Of a stretch of 64,000 nt of DNA, positions 51,874 through 61,502 are shown in pieces; within the stretch, counting starts at the first letter, position 1; each line of letters opens with the position of its first letter. Location: positions 496,001-560,000 of the forward strand of contig NZ_QMDL01000001.1 of assembly GCF_003336705.1 (NCBI RefSeq), written 5' to 3'. Below the pieces are notes generated by a model. The model was not told where the DNA came from and made no database searches. It saw nothing but the letters and a program-made list of their open reading frames with translations. Both the position numbers and the translations under genes were made by a program. This DNA comes from Marinobacter litoralis. Its GTDB lineage: Bacteria; Pseudomonadota; Gammaproteobacteria; Pseudomonadales; Oleiphilaceae.

Positions 51874-53637
51874 ATGCCGGTACACCGTATGTTGCCACCT
51901 TTCTTATCAAAAGAGACGGCTATAAAAACGACAGCGTTGCTCATGCTATGCATGCCCTCACTGGTGTTTGCAAATCAGGTTGAGGTGCAGGTAAAGGGCG
52001 ATCACGACGCTCTGGAAGACAATGCGCGTATTTTTTTGGGAGAGGTTGAAGGGCGCACAGCGGATGGTCTGCGCCGGTATGCACCCACAGCGAAAGGTCA
52101 GATCAAAGAAGCCCTCCGGGCACTGGGATACTACAACCCGCAAATCACCTGGGAAGTGACCGACGGGGATGTCGGGCTGGCGGAGCTGAAGCTCACCGTA
52201 GAACCTGGAACGCCGGTTAGGGTTCGCCAGCGCAATGTCGATATCCACGGGCCCGGGGCGAACGATGCCGAGTTTGTAGACGAACTGCCCGAGCGGCCTA
52301 GGGTGGGCGATGTGCTGAATCATGGGGAATACGACAATCTTCGAAGCAGTATCAATAACAGAGCCCGGCGCTTGGGGTACTTTGATGGTAAGTATGAGGC
52401 TCGGGAGCTAAGGGTCGATCCGGCGGAAAAGATTGCAGATATCAATCTAAGTTTTGAGTCCGGCGAGCGTTACCGTCTTGGCGAAGTCACCTTTCTGGAA
52501 GGGCATGGTTTCGAGCAGAGGCTGCTTGAGCAGTTTGTGACGTTTGAGCCCGGCGAGCCATTTCATGCCGGCAAGGTTGCCAAACTGAGCGCAGATCTCT
52601 CTAACAGTGGTTATTTTTCAGGGGTGGATTTGGACGCTTCGCCCAGTGATGCGAAAGATCGGGTTATTCCTATCAATATCGGGCTGACGCCGCGAGATCC
52701 GCGTTCAATTTCAGCCGGTGTGGGCTTTTCAACCGACGTGGGGCCGCGGTTCCGCGGTAGCTGGCGTGAACATTATATAAATCCCATGGGGCATCGGCGC
52801 GGGATGGATACCGAAGTGTCGGAATTGCGTCAGAGCATTTCCGGTTGGTATGAACTACCGCTGGATCCACCGATGACAGACTCCATTCGTTTGAGCACCG
52901 GTTACCAACGCGAAGAAATTGAAGACGTTGCCTCCGAACGATTAACTCTGGGCCAACAGTGGCGACATCAGCTTGATACCGGTTGGATGCAAATTCTGGG
53001 CTTACGATGGGAAGGTGAGCGATACACCATAGGCGAGGAAACACAGAATACGTCGAGTTTGTTGCTGCCCAGTGTCGGTTATTCGAAGTTGCACTCCAAT
53101 TCTCCTCTGGACCCGTCCCAAGGTTACCGCTTGCAAGTAGATGTGACCGGGGCGCATCGGGCAGCGCTGTCGGATGCCGATATTTTGCACGTAAATTTTC
53201 TGGCCCGCGGCCTATATACCTTAGCGGACAAGCACCGTTTTTTGGCCCGGTTTAATTTTGGTGGCGTAGCGACGAATAACTTTGATGACGTTCCGCCGTC
53301 TTTGCGCTTCTTTGCCGGTGGTGACCAATCGGTTCGTGGCTACGCTTACGAGTCGTTGTCACCAAAAAATAGTGACGGTGATGTGGTGGGTGGGCGTTAC
53401 CTGATAGTCGGGAGCGCCGAATACCAGTATGAATTCACGAAGAACTGGCGGCTTGCCGCCTTCATCGATGAAGGTAACGCGGTGGACGATGTCTTTGATC
53501 CGTTAGCCACGGGTGTGGGGGTAGGGATTCGGTGGGTTAGCCCGGTTGGGCCTTTACGTCTCGATATTGCGGAAGGGTTGAACGAATCCCTTGGTGGCGA
53601 ATGGCGGATTCACTTTTCAATGGGGCCTGAATTGTGA
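51874..53637 (+). CDS. tamA: Translocation and assembly module outer-membrane protein TamA
   Basis: The 587-residue Omp85-family protein has a signal peptide (LLMLCMPSLVFA, about residues 22-33), three POTRA-like domains (residues 35-270) and a C-terminal beta barrel. The barrel contains the conserved lid-loop motif SVRGYAYESLSP near residue 485. TamA works with TamB in outer-membrane protein insertion or phospholipid transport. The gene overlaps tamB by four bases. A second ATG at 51889 is an alternative start. Confidence 0.94.
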   Translation: MPVHRMLPPFLSKETAIKTTALLMLCMPSLVFANQVEVQVKGDHDALEDNARIFLGEVEGRTADGLRRYAPTAKGQIKEALRALGYYNPQITWEVTDGDVGLAELKLTVEPGTPVRVRQRNVDIHGPGANDAEFVDELPERPRVGDVLNHGEYDNLRSSINNRARRLGYFDGKYEARELRVDPAEKIADINLSFESGERYRLGEVTFLEGHGFEQRLLEQFVTFEPGEPFHAGKVAKLSADLSNSGYFSGVDLDASPSDAKDRVIPINIGLTPRDPRSISAGVGFSTDVGPRFRGSWREHYINPMGHRRGMDTEVSELRQSISGWYELPLDPPMTDSIRLSTGYQREEIEDVASERLTLGQQWRHQLDTGWMQILGLRWEGERYTIGEETQNTSSLLLPSVGYSKLHSNSPLDPSQGYRLQVDVTGAHRAALSDADILHVNFLARGLYTLADKHRFLARFNFGGVATNNFDDVPPSLRFFAGGDQSVRGYAYESLSPKNSDGDVVGGRYLIVGSAEYQYEFTKNWRLAAFIDEGNAVDDVFDPLATGVGVGIRWVSPVGPLRLDIAEGLNESLGGEWRIHFSMGPEL

Positions 53638-56600
53638 GTGATCAGCCGGAAACAACCGATAACTCGAAGCATGAAATGGCCAAAGAAACACCTCGGCGCC
53701 GGTGGTGGTTCTGGCTGTTGATTGTTCTTGCGGCGATTGTACTGTTGCCGTTGATTTTGTTTGGCCTTGTTCTGGTAGCCCTCAATACCGCCAAAGGAAC
53801 CGCCTGGACGCTGGAGAAAATTCCAGGCCTGAAAACGGAAGCGGCTTACGGTTCGCTGTTGGGGCAATGGCAGGCGGAGCGCCTTGAATGGCAAGGCTAT
53901 GGCGTGGGGGTGGTTGTTCAATCACCGGAAGTGGACTGGTCGCCAAGCTGTCTGTTCGAGTTGACGGTGTGTCTGGAGACTCTGAAGGCCAGTCGTATCG
54001 ATGTCACTGTGCAACCGGCAGACTCGGAAAAACAAGCCAGCGACGGCATAAGCCTTCCGGACATCACTCTGCCATTGGCGGTGGAGGTCAAAGATGTGGC
54101 GTTGGGTGAATTGACGGTTAACGATAGCCGAATCTGGGACCGTGTTGAGTTAAAAACGAGTGGTTCCGGGGCTAGCCTGAATATCGATCAAGCCTCCTAT
54201 GTTCTTGGTGATCTTCGCGTCAACGCAAGTGGTTGGGCGGAAATGCGCAGAGATTGGCCGTTGGATCTCAATGTAACGGTAGATTTGCCGCCGCCGTCGG
54301 GTGAGAACTGGTTGATTGATTTGAATCTCACCGGCAGTGTGCGCGAGTTGAGAATCGATGGCCAAAGTGCCGGTTATCTGGAAGCCAAATTACAAGGCAG
54401 CACAGAGCCACTCGACGAGCGCTTACCGGCACAACTAAAAATTACTTCGCCGGCCTTCATGGCCCATCACACACTTCCGCCCACCCTGTTATTAAAAGAT
54501 CTTGCGTTGAGTTTGGCGGGCTCCTTGGCGAATGGTTTCCAGACCGAGGCCCGGGCTGTGGTTCCCGGTACAACCGGCGATATTCAGGTTGGCTTGGGTG
54601 GATTGGTAACCACAGAGGCCGCTTCCGATCTGGAACTTTCTCTTACCGGGCCCGCCGTTACAGAGAGACAGGAGCCCGGCACCTTTAATGCGTCCGGTAA
54701 TGTCTCTTGGAAAGACGGATTACAGGCCAACGCCGACATTAATCTGGATGCTTTTCCTTGGTTTGGTTTATTGCCCGATGTCGCTGCGCCTCCCGTGGTC
54801 TTGCAAACCCTGCAGGGGCAAGCCAGTTATCGTGGAGGAAGCTATCAAGCCGATCTAGAGGCAAGCGTGAAAGGTCCTCAAGGTTCAGCGGATCTGGTGG
54901 CCAGTATGGAAGGCGATACCGACGAATTAACGGTCCACCATCTGGAAATGACAACAGGCGCTGGGGGGCTGACGGGGCAGGCAAACCTGGGCTTTTCCGG
55001 GCCGCTGTCCTGGCAGGCTGCGCTTGAGTTAAACGCTTTCAACCCGGGATACTGGCTGCCTGTTTTGGAAGCGAACCTGAATGGCAAAGTGAACAGTCAG
55101 GGCCAGCTGCAAGATAGCGGGTTGCCCTTGATGTCGGCCGATTGGGATCTTGCTGGTAAATGGCAACAGCAGCCAGCAAAAGCCAAAGGTAAGTTGAGTA
55201 GCGACGGCTCTAACTGGACGCTACGGGATTTGTTGGTATCGGTTGCCGAAAACGAGGTTACAGGCAGTGGTCATTACGGCACAGGAATAGGGGCAGACTT
55301 AACCGTTGCACTCCCCAAGCCTGAGCTGATTGTGCCCGGCCTTCGGGGAGACTTGTCCGGTACATTGAGCGCGCGGGGTTCCCTGGAGGATCCTCAAGGA
55401 CAAATACGCCTGAATGGAGAACAGTTGGCGTGGCAGGACGACGCACAGATTGGCCGGTTAGACATTCTGGCCAGTCTGGGTGCCGGTGAGGTGCTGGATG
55501 CGAACATCGTTGCACGGGCAATTAAAGCGGCTGACCAGGTTTTGGACGAAGTGAATATCTCCGCCCAAGGCACGAGGGACAAGCATCAGCTTTCGTTTGA
55601 GGCAAAACACCCAGACGTATCGTTGTTGATGGAACTAGCCGGAGGATTGGGGGAAGCCTTTACCAGTTGGAGCGGGGCCATAACGCGCGGCGAAATAAAC
55701 GTTCCTGCGCCAGGGCATCTCTGGGCGCTGGATCAAAGAACAGACCTCTCTTACAGCAAACAAGGGGTGCTGAAGCTTGGGCAGCACTGCTGGCGATGGC
55801 AGGACAGCTCGGTGTGTGCCGAGGATCAGCAGCTTTGGCCGAACCCGGCCATTGCCTACCGAATCAACCAATTCCCAGCGCTTGCCTTAGGGCCCCTGTT
55901 ACCGGATACCTTCCGATGGAAGGCGCTTTTGAACGCTAATATCGAAGTCGCAATGACCGATGCGGGGCCAGACGGTCGGGTTGAGGTTGATGCGGGTGAG
56001 GGCACCTTTGAGTTTCTGGTTTTGGATGATTGGGAAAAGCTGGGGCATCAACAGCTGACTTTGAACGCGACACTTAAACCCGAACTGGCCGCGCTGTCGA
56101 TGGCATTGAAAGGCCCCGAACTGGGCCAGTTCTCAACGAAGTTGTCTGTAGACCCCCTATCGGAAGACCGCTCAGTCGAAGGGACCTTTTCTCTGAAGGA
56201 ACTCGACCTTGCCTTTATTTCGGCGTTTTCGGATATCGACGAGGTAGCGGGGCAGGTTAATGGTGAAGGCAGGTTACAAGGCCCCTTGCTGAAACCTGCC
56301 GTTACCGGGGAACTTGCGCTCACCGGTGGACGCTTCCAGGACCCGGATCTGCCGCTTCCCATGGAGGATGTGGTTCTGGCGCTGGAACTTTTAGGCTACA
56401 ACGCGAACATTAGCGGGCGTTGGCAGAGTAATGACCGCAGCGAGGGTCAGCTCTCTGGCACTCTGGATTGGCGAGGTGAGCCCGAGCTGAACTTGAATGT
56501 AAAAGGTGAAAGGCTGCCGGTACATTTCGAACCTTATGCGTCGGTGGAAGTGGGGCCGGATATTGATATTCGTTTTCGGACTGGTGAGTTGTCGGTATCG

Positions 56601-57404
56601 GGGCGCGTCGAAGTGCCTCGCGGGCGAATTGAAGTTCAGGCATTGCCTGAATCGGCCGTATCGGTATCAAGCGATGAAGTGATTGTCGGTGTAGAGGCGG
56701 AAGAACCCGCAATTCGCAAGATGCTCATGGACGTGGTCGTGGTGGTCGGTGAAGACGAAGTGACATTAGACGCATTTGGTTTGACCGGGAATCTGAAAGG
56801 AACGCTGCGCATCGGCAACGACATGGATACCCGCGGCGCTCTGCGATTGGTCAATGGCCGTTACGAAGCTTACGGTCAGGATCTCAATTTGCGCAGGGCG
56901 CGAGTTGTATTCGTAGGTGCGCTGACGGAGCCCTATCTGGATATCGAGGCCGTGCGAGAGGTCGATACGGTGGTTGCCGGAATACGGCTCAGCGGGCCGA
57001 TCAGCGAGCCGGAAACAGAAGTGTTTTCCGAACCCTCCATGCCCCAAAGCGATGCTTTGTCGTATGTGATCTTAGGCCGGCCACCGCAAGGGCGGGGAGA
57101 TGAAGGCCAGATGAGTGCGGCGGCTATTTCTCTGGGCCTGACCCAGACCAACGAGCTGACGCAAAGTATCGGCGATGAGTTGGGGATTAAAAACCTGATG
57201 CTTGAAGCGGAAGGGTCCGGGGAAACGGCATCTGTGGTCGCGAGCGGCTACATCACCGATGAGCTGAGTATTCGCTACGGCGTTGGTATTTTCGAGCCCA
57301 TTACCACCGTTGCTTTGCGCTACGATCTTGGTCGGTACTTCTATTTGGAAGCGGCCAGTGGGTTGGCCGCTTCATTAGACATTTTCTACACCCGGGATTT
57401 TTGA
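53634..57404 (+). CDS. tamB: Translocation and assembly module protein TamB
   Basis: The 1256-residue product starts at a GTG overlapping the tamA stop. It has one N-terminal membrane anchor (WWFWLLIVLAAIVLLPLILF, residues 21-40) and a long beta-helical repeat (AsmA-like) periplasmic body. The C-terminal DUF490 domain is marked by LSYVILGRPPQG near residue 1140 and ends with FYTRDF. TamB forms a hydrophobic groove from the inner to the outer membrane. Its end overlaps the convergent amidotransferase gene by 19 bases. Confidence 0.95.
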   Translation: MSDQPETTDNSKHEMAKETPRRRWWFWLLIVLAAIVLLPLILFGLVLVALNTAKGTAWTLEKIPGLKTEAAYGSLLGQWQAERLEWQGYGVGVVVQSPEVDWSPSCLFELTVCLETLKASRIDVTVQPADSEKQASDGISLPDITLPLAVEVKDVALGELTVNDSRIWDRVELKTSGSGASLNIDQASYVLGDLRVNASGWAEMRRDWPLDLNVTVDLPPPSGENWLIDLNLTGSVRELRIDGQSAGYLEAKLQGSTEPLDERLPAQLKITSPAFMAHHTLPPTLLLKDLALSLAGSLANGFQTEARAVVPGTTGDIQVGLGGLVTTEAASDLELSLTGPAVTERQEPGTFNASGNVSWKDGLQANADINLDAFPWFGLLPDVAAPPVVLQTLQGQASYRGGSYQADLEASVKGPQGSADLVASMEGDTDELTVHHLEMTTGAGGLTGQANLGFSGPLSWQAALELNAFNPGYWLPVLEANLNGKVNSQGQLQDSGLPLMSADWDLAGKWQQQPAKAKGKLSSDGSNWTLRDLLVSVAENEVTGSGHYGTGIGADLTVALPKPELIVPGLRGDLSGTLSARGSLEDPQGQIRLNGEQLAWQDDAQIGRLDILASLGAGEVLDANIVARAIKAADQVLDEVNISAQGTRDKHQLSFEAKHPDVSLLMELAGGLGEAFTSWSGAITRGEINVPAPGHLWALDQRTDLSYSKQGVLKLGQHCWRWQDSSVCAEDQQLWPNPAIAYRINQFPALALGPLLPDTFRWKALLNANIEVAMTDAGPDGRVEVDAGEGTFEFLVLDDWEKLGHQQLTLNATLKPELAALSMALKGPELGQFSTKLSVDPLSEDRSVEGTFSLKELDLAFISAFSDIDEVAGQVNGEGRLQGPLLKPAVTGELALTGGRFQDPDLPLPMEDVVLALELLGYNANISGRWQSNDRSEGQLSGTLDWRGEPELNLNVKGERLPVHFEPYASVEVGPDIDIRFRTGELSVSGRVEVPRGRIEVQALPESAVSVSSDEVIVGVEAEEPAIRKMLMDVVVVVGEDEVTLDAFGLTGNLKGTLRIGNDMDTRGALRLVNGRYEAYGQDLNLRRARVVFVGALTEPYLDIEAVREVDTVVAGIRLSGPISEPETEVFSEPSMPQSDALSYVILGRPPQGRGDEGQMSAAAISLGLTQTNELTQSIGDELGIKNLMLEAEGSGETASVVASGYITDELSIRYGVGIFEPITTVALRYDLGRYFYLEAASGLAASLDIFYTRDF

Positions 57405-58171
57405 TGATCATTGTCCCGTTTAATGAGACGCTGCGCCTCGTCGTTCCAGTGGGCACTCTCGTTGTCAAGGCGCTGGAGTTTTCGTTCGCAAGCTGCTTGA
57501 ACAAATCGACGAAAAATACGCCGGTGACCGGCATGATAGAGCAAATATTCCGGGTGCCATTGCACGCCCATTAGCCATTGTTTGCCGGTACTTTCGATGG
57601 CTTGAACAAACAAGTCATTGTCCACCGCTGTAACCCGAAGGCCTCGGCCGAGTTGCTTGATGGCTTGGCTGTGAATGCGATTGGCGCCTATTCTCCGGCT
57701 CGGCATCAATTCCGCTAGCCGGCTCCCCGATACGAGTCTCACGGTTTGCAGTGGGAGCAGCAAAGGTCGGTGCCGGGTATTCACCCGAAGAGGCGTTACG
57801 TTTTGGCACAGGGACCCACCGTGGAAAATATTGATGAACTGCGCACCCCGGCAAATACCGAGCACCGGAATGCCGATAGCCTCGGCCTGTTCCAGTAATC
57901 GATAGTCGGTGTCATCTCTTTTCGGGTTGTATCTGGCCGTTACCTGAGGCTGTTGGCCGTACCGTTCCGGGTGAACGTGGGTGCCGCCGGAAAGCACCAA
58001 CCCGTCCAGCAGCGCAACGTTGATCCGTGAGCCGGGGCGAATGTAGTGGGTGCGTGCGCCCGACAGCCGCAAGCCAAGGCTGATAAGCCTTTGGGCTAGA
58101 CTTCGTCGGGCGGGGCCGCTGATACCAATCGTTAGCCCCGGAATGTCTGTTTCAGTTTCCGTGTTAGACAT
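57386..58171 (-). CDS. Class I glutamine amidotransferase (peptidase C26 family)
   Basis: The 261-residue enzyme has the catalytic triad: nucleophile C107 in GICRGAQ, and H206 with E208 in VQWHPEYL. It resembles gamma-glutamyl-GABA hydrolase (PuuD-like). Its start overlaps the amidoligase stop by eight bases, which argues for a joint function. Amidoligase/amidotransferase pairs were predicted to form and cut gamma-glutamyl or peptide bonds. The substrate is unknown. Confidence 0.88.
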   Translation of the reverse strand: MSNTETETDIPGLTIGISGPARRSLAQRLISLGLRLSGARTHYIRPGSRINVALLDGLVLSGGTHVHPERYGQQPQVTARYNPKRDDTDYRLLEQAEAIGIPVLGICRGAQFINIFHGGSLCQNVTPLRVNTRHRPLLLPLQTVRLVSGSRLAELMPSRRIGANRIHSQAIKQLGRGLRVTAVDNDLFVQAIESTGKQWLMGVQWHPEYLLYHAGHRRIFRRFVQAACERKLQRLDNESAHWNDEAQRLIKRDNDHQKSRV

Positions 58172-59165
58172 AACCGTGTTCTTGGAGCCATTGCTGAGTG
58201 GTGTCGGTCCAGGAATGGGTCAGGTTGTGAAAACTCAACTCTTGAGCTTCCCGGTATTTCTTGCGCAGTTCCGCCAGATCCTGTGCGTTGTTGGCTAACT
58301 TCTCAAGTACCACCCAATCGTTCCAAACGCTGGAGAAATGCCAGTTCGGGTTGTCGATGTCACAGTCGGGCAACCGGTAATGCAGGGTAGGACGGCTCTT
58401 GATGCGGGGGTCTTGTACAAATTCGGCAAGGTAGTCCGCGTCGAGATGTGCAAACAGCGGCAGTAGATCCAGAGCGCGGTTACGGGTCGGGTTGCTGTCA
58501 AGATAGTCTGTCATCAAACCGCGAAGGTCAGGCGCGTAGGTATCCTGCATCAGCTTCTCTGTGTACTTCGTGCTCCAGGGTTCGATATAGGTGGTGAACT
58601 TACGACTAATATCGATTTGGTGTCGCGATTTCAGCCACTCATACAATGCGGCGAATGCCTGCAGGTAGCGCACAATGGTGCCGGGTTCCAGGTCTGGCAA
58701 TTCCGGATTTAGCTGCAGGCCAAAGGCAAAGTAGAGCGCTTCACGGCTTCCTAGGGCGCCCAGGTCGCGGAGTTCATCCACGAGTGTTTCCATGATGTGC
58801 AGCTTGGACAACGGTAGGGGCGGGCCAACAATTTCCAGGGGTACAATTTTCTCGGCAGCGAAATCGATTGCATCCATCGCATGAGAGGCCAGCTCGCGAA
58901 TAGAGCTGGGTAGCCCTTCGTCAGCCAGATTCAGATCTTTGATCGGGTCGGAATCCAGCTCGATCGTGTAATCACCATCGTCGGTTTTGATGCTTGTGAC
59001 ATATCGGGACTGGAGTTCGGGCTTACCGCCAAGCAACCGACTGGCATGTTCTATAAGTGCATCATAACTGAGCCCGGATAGCTCGATTTCCACACCGACC
59101 TTACGTTCGTTTCCATCAGTAGTGCGTGTGTTAACGGGCATATTGCCAAGTTTTGAAGAGCTCAT
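58164..59165 (-). CDS. Putative amidoligase
   Basis: The 333-residue protein shows the glutamine-synthetase-like amidoligase signature VGVEIELSGLS near residue 25, YTIELDSDP near 64 and NPELPDLEPGTIVRYLQAFA near 150, with conserved acidic residues for ATP-metal binding. The predicted amidoligase family joins an amine to a carboxylate using ATP. Together with the overlapping C26 amidotransferase it forms a two-gene unit of unassigned product, possibly cell-wall or peptide related. Confidence 0.8.
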   Translation of the reverse strand: MSSSKLGNMPVNTRTTDGNERKVGVEIELSGLSYDALIEHASRLLGGKPELQSRYVTSIKTDDGDYTIELDSDPIKDLNLADEGLPSSIRELASHAMDAIDFAAEKIVPLEIVGPPLPLSKLHIMETLVDELRDLGALGSREALYFAFGLQLNPELPDLEPGTIVRYLQAFAALYEWLKSRHQIDISRKFTTYIEPWSTKYTEKLMQDTYAPDLRGLMTDYLDSNPTRNRALDLLPLFAHLDADYLAEFVQDPRIKSRPTLHYRLPDCDIDNPNWHFSSVWNDWVVLEKLANNAQDLAELRKKYREAQELSFHNLTHSWTDTTQQWLQEHGYV

Positions 59166-59294
59166 AGTATGTCGAGGTTCCTTTGAAGACTTTGGAGGTC
59201 ACCATAACACAGCCGTATGTCGTTTCGCGTTACTGGCCACAAATGATAGGTAACAGACTTTACACTGGATAAAACACTGTATATAGTCGAATCA

Positions 59295-59310
59295 CTGTAT
59301 AAACAACCAG
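59295..59310 (+). promoter_or_regulatory. LexA (SOS) box
   Basis: CTGTATAAACAACCAG matches CTGT-N8-ACAG with one mismatch and lies 26 bases before the lexA start. A further CTGTATATAGTC half-box lies at 59277. Autoregulation of lexA is expected. Confidence 0.75.
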
Positions 59311-59335
59311 TCATCATTATCTGGAGTCTTCCAAC

Positions 59336-59944
59336 ATGAAATTAACCGCCAGGCAGTCCCAAGTACTGGATATTATCCGGCGTTATCTTGATGAGACTGG
59401 CTATCCGCCAACCCGCGCCGAGATTGCGGCTGAGCTGGGTTTTCGTTCCGCGAATGCCGCTGAAGAGCATTTGAGAGCTTTGGCGCGGAAGGGTGCGATC
59501 GAAATGGTGCCCGGGGCCAGCCGCGGTATACGGCTGCCAGAAGCCGAGCCGGATTTGGGGTTGCCGGTTATCGGTCAGGTTGCGGCAGGTAGTCCGATAC
59601 TGGCCCAGGAACATGTGGAAGATCATTGCGCGCTGCAGCCGAACTTCTTTTCACCGAAGGCGGATTATCTGCTGCGTGTGCGAGGAATGAGTATGAAAGA
59701 TATCGGTATTCTGGACGGTGACTTGCTGGCGGTCCACCGGACTCAGGATGTTCAAAATGGTCAGATCGTTATCGCTCGAGTGGGCGACGAGGTCACCGTT
59801 AAGCGGTTCCGTAAGGAAGGCAATAAAGTGTGGTTGATTGCAGAAAACGAAGAGTTCAGCCCTATTGAGGTGGATCTGGCAGAGCAGGAGCTCTTCATTG
59901 AAGGGCTGGGTGTTGGTGTCATCCGGCGCTCGGAATTGCACTGA
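59336..59944 (+). CDS. lexA: LexA repressor
   Basis: The 202-residue protein has the N-terminal winged helix ([21 protein letters not shown], residues 27-46), the self-cleavage site A84-G85 in QVAAGSP, and the catalytic S119 and K156 at the E. coli positions. It represses SOS genes until RecA-triggered cleavage. It lies 42 bases upstream of sulA, a conserved arrangement in pseudomonads and relatives. Confidence 0.97.
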   Translation: MKLTARQSQVLDIIRRYLDETGYPPTRAEIAAELGFRSANAAEEHLRALARKGAIEMVPGASRGIRLPEAEPDLGLPVIGQVAAGSPILAQEHVEDHCALQPNFFSPKADYLLRVRGMSMKDIGILDGDLLAVHRTQDVQNGQIVIARVGDEVTVKRFRKEGNKVWLIAENEEFSPIEVDLAEQELFIEGLGVGVIRRSELH

Positions 59945-59986
59945 TAGCCGACAATTAGATATGCGAACAACGCAGGTAGGTGAGTG

Positions 59987-60466
59987 ATGGAACAGTTGAG
60001 CTTCAATCATAATATGGCGTTTCAACCCGCGGCTATGATTTCTGCGCAGGCAGCTTCATCGCGCTACCGCCGACCTGAAACGCGGCGCTCGACCTCCGGG
60101 CAGGTCGATTTTGGGGGAAACGTTACCGAGATCATACTGCCGGAAGGTCAGGTCGAGAACTTTCAGTTGCTGTTGCCGATGCTGACCCAACTGAATCAGG
60201 AAAAGCGTTGGTTGGCCTGGATAGACCCGCCTCACTCATTGGTAGGGAAATGGCAAAACACGCATGGCATTGTGACAGGTGAGATTCTGGTGCTGCGTTC
60301 AACGCCTGAAATCCCGGCGCAACAGTTAGCGGAGTTGGCTCTTGGCGCGGGTACTTGCCATGCGGTTGTACTGTGGACTAACAAGCTGGCGCGTTCTGCC
60401 TTTGAGTCGCTTCAGAAAGCTTCTGCGAAAGGTAATAGCCACGGAGTGGTGCTGCGCCAGCGGTGA
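59987..60466 (+). CDS. sulA: SOS cell-division inhibitor SulA
   Basis: I start at the ATG at 59987; a GTG directly before is possible. The 159-residue protein has the SulA/RecA-like region (VTEIILPEGQVENFQLLLPM near residue 50 and LAWIDPPHSLVG near 80) that blocks FtsZ polymerisation during SOS. It shares the lexA operon. The N-terminal 40 residues are variable and unusual in composition. Confidence 0.9.
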   Translation: MEQLSFNHNMAFQPAAMISAQAASSRYRRPETRRSTSGQVDFGGNVTEIILPEGQVENFQLLLPMLTQLNQEKRWLAWIDPPHSLVGKWQNTHGIVTGEILVLRSTPEIPAQQLAELALGAGTCHAVVLWTNKLARSAFESLQKASAKGNSHGVVLRQR

Positions 60467-60474
60467 TGTAACCG

Positions 60475-60735
60475 TTAGTGGAGTGTGTAGTTAGGCTGGG
60501 CGTCTCCAAAGTCGCCTTCCTCGTCGCCCCAGTCAACTTCTTCAGAGATAGTTCCGGTGGCTTCGATGCCTGCCGCAATCATCGCTTTTGCGATGCTCAT
60601 GTCTCGGTCCGCCATCATTTCCTTCGCTTCGGGGGAGAAAGAAATGCGAACCAGCGGTGCGGCATCGTCATCAACGCGGCGTAAAGCATAGTCGCCGTTA
60701 GGTAATTCAACGATTTCAAAAAACGATGGTGACAT
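60475..60735 (-). CDS. Small conserved protein of unknown function
   Basis: The 86-residue protein opens MSPSFFEIVELPNGDYALRR and has an acidic C-terminus (EEVDWGDEEGDFGD). It is a conserved neighbour of lexA-sulA in pseudomonad-like genomes as far as I recall. No catalytic motif is visible. It reads towards sulA and ends nine bases from its stop. Confidence 0.75.
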   Translation of the reverse strand: MSPSFFEIVELPNGDYALRRVDDDAAPLVRISFSPEAKEMMADRDMSIAKAMIAAGIEATGTISEEVDWGDEEGDFGDAQPNYTLH

Positions 60736-60797
60736 TCTTCAGACCTTTGCTTGGTGCAATTTGTTCGTGTGTCGTGGTAGTGGTTCAGGGGAGGTGA

Positions 60798-61298
60798 TTA
60801 CCACTCGTTATGTCTGTCTTCTACGGCTCGGGCAAAATTAGTCATGGCGGTCAGGGTGTTTTGCAGGCCCTTGGCTGAGCGATCCGCAACATCCTCTACC
60901 GAAACCGCAATGATGTTGTCAGCAGACACGGTTTTTTTGGGTGTTGGCGGCTGTTTCAGCGTTTTCTCAAGTTCTGCAAGATGATTCCACCAGCTGGTCG
61001 GAGAGCTCTGTAGCATGTCCAGATCCTCGAGATCTTGAGTTTCGTAGGGGATTCTGGTTTTTAGCTCTTCAAGAGGCAGAGGTTCCGAGATTTTTTGTTG
61101 ATGGTGCTGTGCAATCATCACCACCAAGGTGCCTCGGGCTCGCAGCATTAGCTCAATAACGCCCTGAATCACTGCTTCATTCAATATCGTGCTTTTGGGG
61201 TTAATTTGAGCTTGCTCAATGGGTTGCTCCAGCTGTTCAAGTAAAATCTTCGCCAAATACAGTTTCTGGGAAGTCAGTGAGTACCATTGAGATGCCAT
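60798..61298 (-). CDS. DUF6586-like protein
   Basis: The 166-residue soluble helical protein (WYSLTSQKLYLAKILLEQLE near the N-terminus) resembles the small protein found between sulA and topA in pseudomonads. No function is known. topA is not found next to it, unlike in Pseudomonas. It forms a minus-strand pair with the preceding small gene, 62 bases apart. Confidence 0.75.
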   Translation of the reverse strand: MASQWYSLTSQKLYLAKILLEQLEQPIEQAQINPKSTILNEAVIQGVIELMLRARGTLVVMIAQHHQQKISEPLPLEELKTRIPYETQDLEDLDMLQSSPTSWWNHLAELEKTLKQPPTPKKTVSADNIIAVSVEDVADRSAKGLQNTLTAMTNFARAVEDRHNEW

Positions 61299-61502
61299 AG
61301 TTGACCCGTGCTGGATTAAGCCGATCCTTCAAAGTTAGCCGCCCAGTGTATCATTTTTAAGCAGGCATTTCTTCCATTCGTGGTTTGTGCTTAGACACAA
61401 GAAACTACAAAGAACTTCTTGAAACGATCGTTTGAATTTGGCAAAAAGGGCCACTTGGAGCAGCGTGCAGATGCTCAAAAGATCATTGTTGGAGAATAAG
61501 GA

